From Planctomycetota bacterium (GTDB lineage Bacteria; Planctomycetota; UBA1135): 64,000 nucleotides of DNA. The notes under the pieces are model-generated. The model made no database searches, had not been told where the DNA came from, and was given only the letters and a program-made list of their open reading frames with translations. This document shows, piece after piece, positions 41,766 to 49,424 of the stretch (its first letter is position 1; each line of letters opens with the position of its first letter). A program made the position numbers and the translations under genes. The DNA is taken from NCBI GenBank assembly GCA_021776925.1, contig JAJFFB010000016.1, positions 62,001 to 126,000 of the forward strand, given 5' to 3'.

Positions 41766-42805
41766 GCCTGCGGGTCCTGCTGCTGGGGGGGGGGACGGGC
41801 GGCCATCTGACCCCCGGCCTCGGCCTGGCCGAGGAACTGCAACGGCGCGGACACCGCTGCGTGTTTCTGACCAGCGGCCGTGAGGTCGAAAGCCAGTATC
41901 TGGGAGAGGGCGTGGAGCACCATTCCCTCGGCTTCGACGAGGGCGGCATGCCGCGGCCGCTGCGTTTGCTGCGTATGCTGCGGCGCGCGCGCCGCTTCGC
42001 CCGGGAGTATCTGCCGCAGCTGATGATCGGTCTCGGCGGCGCCAGCAGTGCGGCGGCTCTGGCGGTGCGCGGCAGGGTGCCGCTGGTGATGCTGGAAGGC
42101 AACTACGTCGTCGGCCGCGCGGTGCGCTGGATGCAGCCCTTCACGCGCACCACGCTGACTCTCTTCGCGCAACCCGCAACGCGCTTGAAACGAGCCACCT
42201 GCATCGGCCCGATCGGCCGCGACGTCCTCAGCCCACCCTCGAATCAGGAAGCGCGTCAACTCTTCGGCCTCGACCCGCAGGCTCCGGTGTTGTTGTTGAT
42301 GGGCGGAAGCCAGGGTGCGCAGGATCTCAACCAGCTGGTTGCGCGGCTTGCTCCCGACCTGGCTCACCACCACGCCCAGGTCCTCGCCTGCTGCGGCGCC
42401 GGTAAATCGGGTCCGCTGCGTGAGGCCCTGCACGCCGCCGGGGTGCGCGCCTGGGTCGAGGATCACTGCACCCAGATGGGGGCGGCCTACGCCGCGGCCG
42501 ATCTGGCCTACTGCCGCGGTGGGGCTTCGACCCTGGCCGAGTTGTGGTTGTTGCGGCTGCCGGCGGTGGTGGTGCCCTATCCCTACCACAAGGACCGCCA
42601 GCAGGAACTCAACGCGCGCGCCCTGGAGCCCGGCGTGCGCCTGTGTGCGGCGTTAGACGAGGGCGCCGGCAAGGACCTGCTGGAGCTCCTGTTGAACGTC
42701 GAGAAACGAGCTTCGATGCGCAACCATCTGCACGCCCTCGCCCCCGTGGACGGCCGCGTCCGCGCGGCGCAGTTGATGGAGGAAATCGCCGCGGCGACGG
42801 CGTAG
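41762..42805 (+). CDS. murG: UDP-GlcNAc:undecaprenyl-PP-MurNAc-pentapeptide GlcNAc transferase
   Basis: 347 residues, GTG start in a 4-base overlap with the LysM gene. MurG adds GlcNAc to lipid I to give lipid II at the cytoplasmic membrane face. The two Rossmann halves are seen, with LLLGGGTGGHLTPGLGLAEEL at the start, LMGGSQGAQDLNQ in the middle, and YCRGGASTLAELWLLRLPAVVVPYP with the nucleotide-binding Glu. A 10-G run (41785-41794) encodes the first GGG. murC follows after nine bases. Confidence 0.94.
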   Translation: MSLRVLLLGGGTGGHLTPGLGLAEELQRRGHRCVFLTSGREVESQYLGEGVEHHSLGFDEGGMPRPLRLLRMLRRARRFAREYLPQLMIGLGGASSAAALAVRGRVPLVMLEGNYVVGRAVRWMQPFTRTTLTLFAQPATRLKRATCIGPIGRDVLSPPSNQEARQLFGLDPQAPVLLLMGGSQGAQDLNQLVARLAPDLAHHHAQVLACCGAGKSGPLREALHAAGVRAWVEDHCTQMGAAYAAADLAYCRGGASTLAELWLLRLPAVVVPYPYHKDRQQELNARALEPGVRLCAALDEGAGKDLLELLLNVEKRASMRNHLHALAPVDGRVRAAQLMEEIAAATA

Positions 42806-42814
42806 GCTGGGACC

Positions 42815-44146
42815 ATGCAGGTGCGCAGTGCGGCTCGCGTTGAGGTCTCCGCCGACCGGGTCCTGGGCGCCCTCGCCGGCACCCACGGCTGCACGGCTTT
42901 CTTTGCCGGCGCCGGCGGCTGCGGCATGCGCGGCCTGGCCTCCTTCCTGCTCGAAGCCGGCTGGAAGGTGACCGGTGCCGACCGTTCCGGCTTGAGCGAG
43001 AACGACCCACTGGTGCGCGCCGGCCTGCAGCCGCTAGCTGAGCACGCCGCGCCACCGCCGGTCTCGCTGGCGGTGCGTTCGGCGGCGGTCCCCGAGGGCG
43101 ACGCCGCTTTCGTCGCCGCTTGCGCCGCCGGCGCGCGACCGCTCCTCTACGCCGAACTGCTCGGCGAGATCTCGCGCCTGCGCCCGGTCCTGGCGGTGGC
43201 CGGCTCGCACGGCAAGACCACCTGCACCGGCTGGATCGCGTGGGCGCTGCGCCGCGCCGGAGTGCCGGTGGGCTACCTGGTCGGCGCGCCGGTGCCGCAG
43301 CTGGGGGCCTCGGCCGAATGGGGCGATGCGCGCCTGCCGCTGGTGGTCGAGAGCTGTGAATACGCGCGTTCCTTCCACCATCTGCGCCCGACCGAAGTGG
43401 CGCTGGTCAACGTCGACGCCGAACACCCCGACACCTACCCAGGGGGATTGCCCGAGGTGCTGCAGGCTTTTGTCGAGTTCCTCGACCACGTGCCGCTCGA
43501 CGGGCGTGTCCACGCCGGCGTCGAAGCCCCCGACCTGGCCAGCGCCTGTGCCGGGCAGTGGTGTCCGGCGCCGCACCTGCCGGCCGCTTGGCAGGTCGGC
43601 CTGGCCGGCGCCCACAGCCGCCGCAACGCCGCGCTGGTCGCTGCGGTGCTGAGCGCCTTCGGCCTGGAAGAGAGCGTGGTGCGCGCTGCTCTGGCTGATT
43701 TCAAGGGCGCAGCGCGGCGCATGGAAGTGCTCGGCAGCTACCGCGGTGCCACCGTGGTCAGCGATTACGCCCACCATCCGGTCGAAGTCACCGCCACGCT
43801 GCAGGCCGCGCGCGAGCAATGGCCCGAGCGGCGCCTGGTGGTGGTCTTCCAGCCCCATCAGGCGCAACGCTTCCACGCCTATCGTGAGTTGTTCGCGCCA
43901 TCGCTGGACCAGGCCGATGCCCTGCTGCTGCTCGAGGTCTACCGCGCCCGCGACCCCGCCACGCTGCACGCCGACGTGGCCGAACTGCGCCCCGACCTGG
44001 AGATGCGCCGGCCGGGCCGGCCGCTGGGCGTGGCACGCAATCTGCACGAAGGCGCTGAGCTGTTGCATCCGCTGCTGCGGGAGCACGACGTGGTGCTGTG
44101 CCTGGGAGCCGGAGATGTCGACGACTTCGCCCGATCCCTACGCTGA
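42815..44146 (+). CDS. murC: UDP-N-acetylmuramate:L-alanine ligase
   Basis: 443 residues. MurC starts the stem peptide by adding L-Ala to UDP-MurNAc. Domain 1 has AGAGGCGMRGLASFLLEAGWKVTGAD, the ATP loop is GSHGKTT (about residue 129), and the substrate segment SCEYARSFHHLRP and DYAHHPVEVTATL confirm MurC rather than MurD or Mpl. The first nucleotide motif in MurC is usually GxGGxGMSG; here it is GAGGCGMRG. The stop overlaps murB by 32 bases. Confidence 0.93.
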   Translation: MQVRSAARVEVSADRVLGALAGTHGCTAFFAGAGGCGMRGLASFLLEAGWKVTGADRSGLSENDPLVRAGLQPLAEHAAPPPVSLAVRSAAVPEGDAAFVAACAAGARPLLYAELLGEISRLRPVLAVAGSHGKTTCTGWIAWALRRAGVPVGYLVGAPVPQLGASAEWGDARLPLVVESCEYARSFHHLRPTEVALVNVDAEHPDTYPGGLPEVLQAFVEFLDHVPLDGRVHAGVEAPDLASACAGQWCPAPHLPAAWQVGLAGAHSRRNAALVAAVLSAFGLEESVVRAALADFKGAARRMEVLGSYRGATVVSDYAHHPVEVTATLQAAREQWPERRLVVVFQPHQAQRFHAYRELFAPSLDQADALLLLEVYRARDPATLHADVAELRPDLEMRRPGRPLGVARNLHEGAELLHPLLREHDVVLCLGAGDVDDFARSLR

Positions 44147-45032
44147 ACTGGCGCCGCTGCGGCACCATGAGCCGCTGGCACGCTGGACCACGCTGCGCAT
44201 CGGCGGCGCGGCGGATTATTTCTTTGAGCCACAAAAGCCTGAGCATCTGGCCGCGTTGCTCGATCGGCTCGAGGCCGACGCAGTGCCGTTCCGCCTACTT
44301 GGGGGGGGGGCAAACGTGCTCGCGCCCGACGGCGGAGTGCGCGGCGCGGTGGTGCATAGTGGCGGCATGCGCCGCATTTTCCGCGAGGACAACTGCTTGC
44401 GGCTGTGGCCGGGGGTGACCAATCCACAGCTGGTACGCAGTGCATCCGAACTCGGCCTGTCAGGGGTCGAGCGCCTGATCGGGGTTCCCGGGCACGTCGG
44501 CGGTTCGCTGGCGATGAACGCCGGATCCGCTGACTGGGGGCTGTGGGACCAGGTGCGCGAAGTCACCGTGTGGCAGCCCGGCGGCACCTTGCAGGCGCTG
44601 AGCCGCGAGCAGGTCGGCCCGCTTTACCGCGATGGCAACCTCGGTCAGGCGGTGGTGCTCGAAGCGCTGATCGAACTCGAAGCGCAGGATCCGGCGCAGG
44701 TGCGCCAGCGCGCCGAGGACTTCCTGCGGCGCAAGAACTCGTGCCAGCCAGTGACCCTGCCCAGCGCCGGTTGCGCCTTCCGTAATCCACCCGGGAAACA
44801 CGCCGGCCAGCTCCTCGACGCCGCCGGCCTGAAGGGTCTGGCGGTCGGCCAGGCGGTGGTTTCCGAGCGCCACGCCAATTTCATCGTCAATCGGGGGGGG
44901 GCCAGCGCCGCCGAAATACGCGCCTTGCTGGAACAAATGGAAAGCGCCGTTTTCGCTGCCCACGGCCTGCGCCTGCGGCGCGAACTGGTGGTGTGGCCAG
45001 AGCCTGCGGCGGTTTGCGGCGACAACAACTAG
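44115..45032 (+). CDS. murB: UDP-N-acetylenolpyruvoylglucosamine reductase
   Basis: 305 residues from ATG 44115; the track ORF from 43746 reads murC out of frame. MurB reduces UDP-GlcNAc-enolpyruvate to UDP-MurNAc with FAD and NADPH. FAD-binding segments are TTLRIGGAADYF and FRLLGGGANVL, then GVPGHVGGSLAMNAG. The proton-donor position in PSAGCAFRNP is Cys where E. coli has Ser229, a variant seen in other MurB proteins; the C-terminal Glu is in VVWPEP. Type II length. It carries two G runs, 10 G at 44301-44310 and 9 G at 44893-44901. It ends the murein cluster. Confidence 0.94.
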   Translation: MSTTSPDPYAELAPLRHHEPLARWTTLRIGGAADYFFEPQKPEHLAALLDRLEADAVPFRLLGGGANVLAPDGGVRGAVVHSGGMRRIFREDNCLRLWPGVTNPQLVRSASELGLSGVERLIGVPGHVGGSLAMNAGSADWGLWDQVREVTVWQPGGTLQALSREQVGPLYRDGNLGQAVVLEALIELEAQDPAQVRQRAEDFLRRKNSCQPVTLPSAGCAFRNPPGKHAGQLLDAAGLKGLAVGQAVVSERHANFIVNRGGASAAEIRALLEQMESAVFAAHGLRLRRELVVWPEPAAVCGDNN

Positions 45033-45035
45033 AAT
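45030..45035 (+). promoter_or_regulatory. -10-like TAGAAT before the efflux genes
   Basis: CTAGAATCC overlaps the murB stop codon (the stop is the TAG of CTAGAAT). Transcription would begin near 45042, giving a leader of about 24 bases with GAAGG before the ATG at 45066. This is the one site of this motif that does not give a leaderless start. Confidence 0.4.
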
Positions 45036-45065
45036 CCCCCTGCGTCGCGAAGGCGCGGTACCCCG

Positions 45066-46223
45066 ATGGCGAGATTCCCCGTTTTCCCCTCCTTGGCGCT
45101 GCTCGGCGCCCTCAGCGTGCTGATGGCCGCCGTGTACTGGCCCGAGGCCGAAGCCGCCGAAGATCCGGGTGCCGGCATGGGCGGCGGTTTCCATCGTTTC
45201 CCGGCCACCTACGCGCGGGTCGCGCGTGGCGACGCGGTCGAGACCGTGGAACTGGTCGGCGACGTGGTGTCTTCGCGGCGCAGCACGCTGACCTTTGAGC
45301 GCACCGGCACCCTGGCGGCGGTGCACGCGCGCATGGGCGACCGCGTCACCGCCGGCCAGCTGCTGGCGGAACTCGAGGATTCGGTGCTGCAGGAAGAGCT
45401 GGCGGCGGCCCAGGCGGGGCTGCGCATCGTTGTCGAAGAAGCGGCGCTGGCCGAGCGCGACGCTGGCCGCGCCGAAGACGTCGGCGCCGACGCGGTGGCC
45501 GAGTCCGAGCGCGACCGGCTGCGGTCGCTGGCCACCACCGCCGCCGCCAAGGTCGCGCAGCAAGAAGCCGAGGTACGGCGCCTGCAGGCGCTGTTGCGGC
45601 GCGGACGTCTGAGCGCCCCCTTCGCTGGGGTCATCGCTCGGCGCCTGCTGGACGAGGGCGCGCAGGCCGGCGCCGGTATTCCGGTTTTCGACCTGCTCGA
45701 TCCGGCGCGACGGGAAGTGCGCCTCGAGGTGCCGCCGCCGCTGGTGGCGTCCTTGCAGACCGGATCCGCGGTGGTTCTCACGCTCGACGAACGCCCAGAT
45801 TTCGAACTCCCCTGCGTGTTGCACGCGCTGGTGCCGGCGGCCGATCCCGGCAGCCGCAGCTTCACCGCGGTGCTGCGGCTCGAACAGGAGGATGACCAGG
45901 GCGTGCTGCTGCCCGGTCTGTTCGTGCGCGCGCGGCTGACCCTGGGGCGCGCTGCGCAGCAGTTGCTGGTTCCGGTCGACGCGGTCATGGAGGGCGCCCA
46001 GGGCGCGGTGGTGGTGGTCGCCGATGCGCCCGTCGAAGGCAAACCGCAAGGAACCCCCGATAGTGCGCGTTTCGTGCCGGTGCGCATTCTGGTGCGCGGC
46101 GCCGAACTGGTTGCGGTGGTTCCTTTCCAAGAGGGCTCGCTGCAGGCCGGTGCACGCGTGCTGGTGACCGGGGTGCAGAACGTGTATCCGGGCGCCTTGC
46201 TGAGCCTGAACGAGGAATTCTAG
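45066..46223 (+). CDS. RND efflux periplasmic adaptor (membrane fusion protein)
   Basis: 385 residues with an N-terminal signal or anchor segment (LALLGALSVLMAAVYW) and the adaptor layout: lipoyl half-motif TFERTGTLAAVHARMGDRVTAGQLLAELEDS, a helical hairpin (about residues 110-180), second lipoyl half LLRRGRLSAPFAGVIARRLLDEGAQAG, then beta-barrel and membrane-proximal domains. It would link the RND pump four bases downstream to an outer-membrane channel; no TolC-like gene is in the window. It follows murB after 33 bases. Confidence 0.9.
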   Translation: MARFPVFPSLALLGALSVLMAAVYWPEAEAAEDPGAGMGGGFHRFPATYARVARGDAVETVELVGDVVSSRRSTLTFERTGTLAAVHARMGDRVTAGQLLAELEDSVLQEELAAAQAGLRIVVEEAALAERDAGRAEDVGADAVAESERDRLRSLATTAAAKVAQQEAEVRRLQALLRRGRLSAPFAGVIARRLLDEGAQAGAGIPVFDLLDPARREVRLEVPPPLVASLQTGSAVVLTLDERPDFELPCVLHALVPAADPGSRSFTAVLRLEQEDDQGVLLPGLFVRARLTLGRAAQQLLVPVDAVMEGAQGAVVVVADAPVEGKPQGTPDSARFVPVRILVRGAELVAVVPFQEGSLQAGARVLVTGVQNVYPGALLSLNEEF

Positions 46224-46227
46224 GGCC

Positions 46228-49200
46228 ATGAACCCGGTCCGTTTCAGCGTTCAGCGCCCCTACACCATCGCCGTAGCGGTGCTGCTGGCGCTGCTGTTCA
46301 GCGTGCTCGCCTACCGCGACATCCCGGTGCAGCTGAAACCGACGGTCGACTCGCCGACGATCAGTGTGACCACGGTCTACCGCGGCGCTGGACCGATGGA
46401 GGTCGAGGAGCAGATCACGCGCGAGGTCGAGGACCTGCTGCAGAGCGTCGACGGACTGCGCAAGCTGACCAGCACCTCCAGCGAGGGGGTCAGCCAGGTG
46501 GCACTGGAGTTCGAATGGGGGGTCAACAAGGACCGCGCCAACATCGACGTCATCAACAAGCTGTCGCAGATGCCGCCGTTGCCGCCTGAAGCGGAAGAGC
46601 CGGTGGTGTCGCTGACCAGCATGATGGACATGGAGATCGCGATGTGGCTGGTGGTCGAGTCGCATTACGACGCCAACCGCCTGCGCCAGCTGGTCGAGGA
46701 AGAGATCGGACCGCAGCTGAAACGCGTCGAAGGCGTTGCCGACCTGATGATCGTCGGCGGCAGCGAACGCGAGATCCGCGTGCTCATCGATCCAGACCGG
46801 CTGGCGGCGCGCGGGGTGACCTTCGCCCAGCTCACCGGTGCGCTGCAGCGTGGCCACGTCGACCTGCGCGGCGGCACCGTCGAAACGCCGTCGATGCAGT
46901 ACACGGTGCGCACCGAGGGGCGCACCCCGCTACTGGCCGAAATCGAGAAGATCGTGGTGCGCCGCGACGCCGAGGGCACGGTGCGCATCGGCGACGTCGC
47001 GCGGGTGCGCGACGGTTTCCAGGAAGGTGGCACCATCGTGCACACCGCCGGGTCGCCGACCGTGGCGATCGGCGTGCTGCGCGAGAGCGGCGCCAACGTG
47101 GTCGAGATGATCGAAGGCGCCGACCGCGTCATCGAGACGCTCAATCAGCGCTATCGCGAGCGCAGTCTCGACGTGTTCCTCAAGCCGGTGCACCGCGACA
47201 CCGAGTACTTGAACCAGGCGATGGCCTTCGTGCAGGACAATCTGCTGCTCGGCGCCGGCCTGGCGGTGGTGGTGCTGCTGCTGTTCCTGCGCAGCGTGCG
47301 CAGCGTGCTGGTGGTCGGTATCGCCATTCCGATCTCGCTGGTGAGCGTGTTCCTGGTCATGCAGGCACTCGGCCGCACCCTCAACGTGGTCAGCATGGCC
47401 GGTCTGGCCTTCGCTGCCGGCATGGTGGTGGACAACGCCATCGTGGTGCTGGAAAACATCTTCCGCCACCTCGAGCGCGGCCGCGATGGCGAAGAGGCCA
47501 CAGTGCGTGGCGGCCAAGAGGTTTGGGGGGGGGTGCTGGCGGCGACCCTGACCACGGTCGCGGTGTTCCTGCCGGTGGTGGCGATCGAAGAAGAAGCCGG
47601 GCAGCTGTTCGCCGACCTCGCGATCGCGATCTCGGCCGCGGTGGCGCTGTCTCTGGTGGTGGCGCTGACCGTGGTTCCAACCCTGGCGGCGCTGTTCTTC
47701 CGCCGCGGCAGCGGGGCGCATAAGCAGGCCCGCGAGGACCACCGCCCAGGTCCGGTCACGCGGCTCTACGGCCACCTCGTTGCGCGCCTGGCCGGCAGCG
47801 GCGGCGGCAACGTGATGTGGAAACTGGCGCTGCTGATGCTGGTGGTGGCCGGCACGCTGTCGACCTTGCGGCTGGTGCCGCCGGCCGGATATCTGCCCAA
47901 CGGCAACCGCAACCTGACCCTATATCTCGGCCAGCCGGTGCCCGGGATGCGCAACGAGGCGATGGTCAAGGCAATGCAGCCGCTGGAGCAGTGGCTGCTG
48001 ACCCAGCCCGAGATCGATCGCTACTTCCTGGTTCTGGCCGGCGCCTTCAACGGCGGCGGCGTGGTGCTGAAGGACGAATACGCCGACGGTCCCGGTCTGC
48101 AGGCCTTCCAGACCAAATTCCTGCCGGTGACCTTTTCGGTTCCCGGCTTCCGCTACCTGATTCCGATCCAGGCGAGCCTGTTCCGCGACTCGGGCAAGCA
48201 ATTCACGGTCGAGATCACTGGCCCGAACCTGGAGCAGCTGGCGACGACCGCCGCGGAGCTGCAGCAGCAGCTCGGCGAGTGGACGGGGGTGCAGCCCAAC
48301 GGGGTTTCCTCGGACTACGTCGAAGGCCTGCCCGAGCTGCGCGTGCGCGTCGACCCTCATCGTGCCGCCGAGGCGTCGATGTCGGTGCAGCAGGTCGGTT
48401 CGGTGGTCGAGACCGCGGTCGCTGGCCGCCGCGTGGGCTCGTGGTCGGATGGCAGCCGCGATTACGACCTGGTCGCGGTGGTGCCGCCCGAGCGCGTGCG
48501 CAGCGCCGAGGAATTGGCGGCAATGCCGGTGATCACCGATCGTGGCGACCGCACCTCGCTGGGAGCGCTGGCCACGGTGGAGCGCACCTCCGGACCGCAG
48601 AGCGTGCACCGGCTGGAACGCGAACGGGCGATCACCCTGACCGTCAACCTGCTACCCGAAGCGATCCTGCAGGAGGTCATGGAGGACGTCCGTCAGAACG
48701 TGGTGCTGCCCGCCCTGGCCGCGCTGCCTTCCGATTTCCGCATCGACCTCGGGGGTTCGGCCGACAAGTTCAGCCGCACCCTGCGCCAGCTCATCGGCAG
48801 CTTTTGGCTGGCGATCCTGATCACCTACCTGCTGTTGGTGGCCTTGTTCCGTTCGTGGCTGGCACCGCTGGTGATCCTGATCACCGTGCCATTGGCGCTG
48901 TCTGGCGGGCTGCTCGGCATTTCCATTGCCGCGCAATGGAGCCCCAACGCGAGTTACGACCTGCTGTCCATGCTCGGCTTCGTCATTCTCGCCGGGGTGG
49001 TGGTCAACAACGCGATCCTGATCATTCATCAAGCCAACAACTTGCGCCACGAAGGCCTGGAACGGCGCCAGGCGCTGATCGGCTCAGCGGTCTCGCGACT
49101 GCGTCCGATCGTGATGTCGGTAACCACCTCGGTGTGCGGCATGCTGCCGCTGGCCTTGGGCACCGGCTCCGGTTCCGAGTTGTATCAAGGTCTCGCCGCG

Positions 49201-49356
49201 GTGGTCGTCGGCGGCCTGCTGGTCAGCACCTTGTTCACCCTGTTCCTGGTACCGGCGATGCTCAGCCTCGGCTGGGACCTGCATGATCTGTTCCGCCGCC
49301 GCGCCCATATGGCGGTGGCCGGCGGTTTTGGAACGGGCGACCGCGCACCGGTCTGA
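46228..49356 (+). CDS. RND-family efflux permease (HAE1/AcrB-like)
   Basis: 1042 residues, the usual length for proton-driven RND pumps. Helix 1 (YTIAVAVLLALLFSVLAY) is followed by a large periplasmic loop with PTISVTTVYRGAGPMEVEEQI, then helices 2-6; the TM4 segment reads AGMVVDNAIVVLENI, with one of the two Asp of AcrB. A second periplasmic loop and helices 7-12 (IGSFWLAILITYLLLVALF to AAVVVGGLLVSTLFTLFLVPAML) complete the duplicated fold. Substrate cannot be told; drug, detergent or lipid export are all possible. A 9-G run (47525-47533) encodes WGG. Ends just before a minus-strand terminator. Confidence 0.93.
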   Translation: MNPVRFSVQRPYTIAVAVLLALLFSVLAYRDIPVQLKPTVDSPTISVTTVYRGAGPMEVEEQITREVEDLLQSVDGLRKLTSTSSEGVSQVALEFEWGVNKDRANIDVINKLSQMPPLPPEAEEPVVSLTSMMDMEIAMWLVVESHYDANRLRQLVEEEIGPQLKRVEGVADLMIVGGSEREIRVLIDPDRLAARGVTFAQLTGALQRGHVDLRGGTVETPSMQYTVRTEGRTPLLAEIEKIVVRRDAEGTVRIGDVARVRDGFQEGGTIVHTAGSPTVAIGVLRESGANVVEMIEGADRVIETLNQRYRERSLDVFLKPVHRDTEYLNQAMAFVQDNLLLGAGLAVVVLLLFLRSVRSVLVVGIAIPISLVSVFLVMQALGRTLNVVSMAGLAFAAGMVVDNAIVVLENIFRHLERGRDGEEATVRGGQEVWGGVLAATLTTVAVFLPVVAIEEEAGQLFADLAIAISAAVALSLVVALTVVPTLAALFFRRGSGAHKQAREDHRPGPVTRLYGHLVARLAGSGGGNVMWKLALLMLVVAGTLSTLRLVPPAGYLPNGNRNLTLYLGQPVPGMRNEAMVKAMQPLEQWLLTQPEIDRYFLVLAGAFNGGGVVLKDEYADGPGLQAFQTKFLPVTFSVPGFRYLIPIQASLFRDSGKQFTVEITGPNLEQLATTAAELQQQLGEWTGVQPNGVSSDYVEGLPELRVRVDPHRAAEASMSVQQVGSVVETAVAGRRVGSWSDGSRDYDLVAVVPPERVRSAEELAAMPVITDRGDRTSLGALATVERTSGPQSVHRLERERAITLTVNLLPEAILQEVMEDVRQNVVLPALAALPSDFRIDLGGSADKFSRTLRQLIGSFWLAILITYLLLVALFRSWLAPLVILITVPLALSGGLLGISIAAQWSPNASYDLLSMLGFVILAGVVVNNAILIIHQANNLRHEGLERRQALIGSAVSRLRPIVMSVTTSVCGMLPLALGTGSGSELYQGLAAVVVGGLLVSTLFTLFLVPAMLSLGWDLHDLFRRRAHMAVAGGFGTGDRAPV

Positions 49357-49360
49357 GCCG

Positions 49361-49399
49361 AAAAAAAAAGAGACCGCCCTTCCCACAGGAAGGACGGCC
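49361..49399 (-). terminator. Rho-independent terminator of the BlaI-M56 operon
   Basis: GACCGCCCTTCC (49372-49383) and GGAAGGACGGCC (49388-49399) form a stem with two mismatches around CACA. On the minus strand the hairpin is followed by nine U (the A run at 49361-49369). It ends the operon on the minus strand, 26 bases past the stop at 49425, and lies directly beyond the plus-strand RND gene. Confidence 0.85.
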
Positions 49400-49424
49400 C
49401 CCTTGATTCTCCTCAGAGTCCGGT

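Noticed and set aside
41785-41794. Poly-G tract as a frameshift or assembly error in murG
   Set aside because: The frame is intact on both sides and the tract encodes the expected GGGTGGH motif; the same is true for rsmH and murB tracts.
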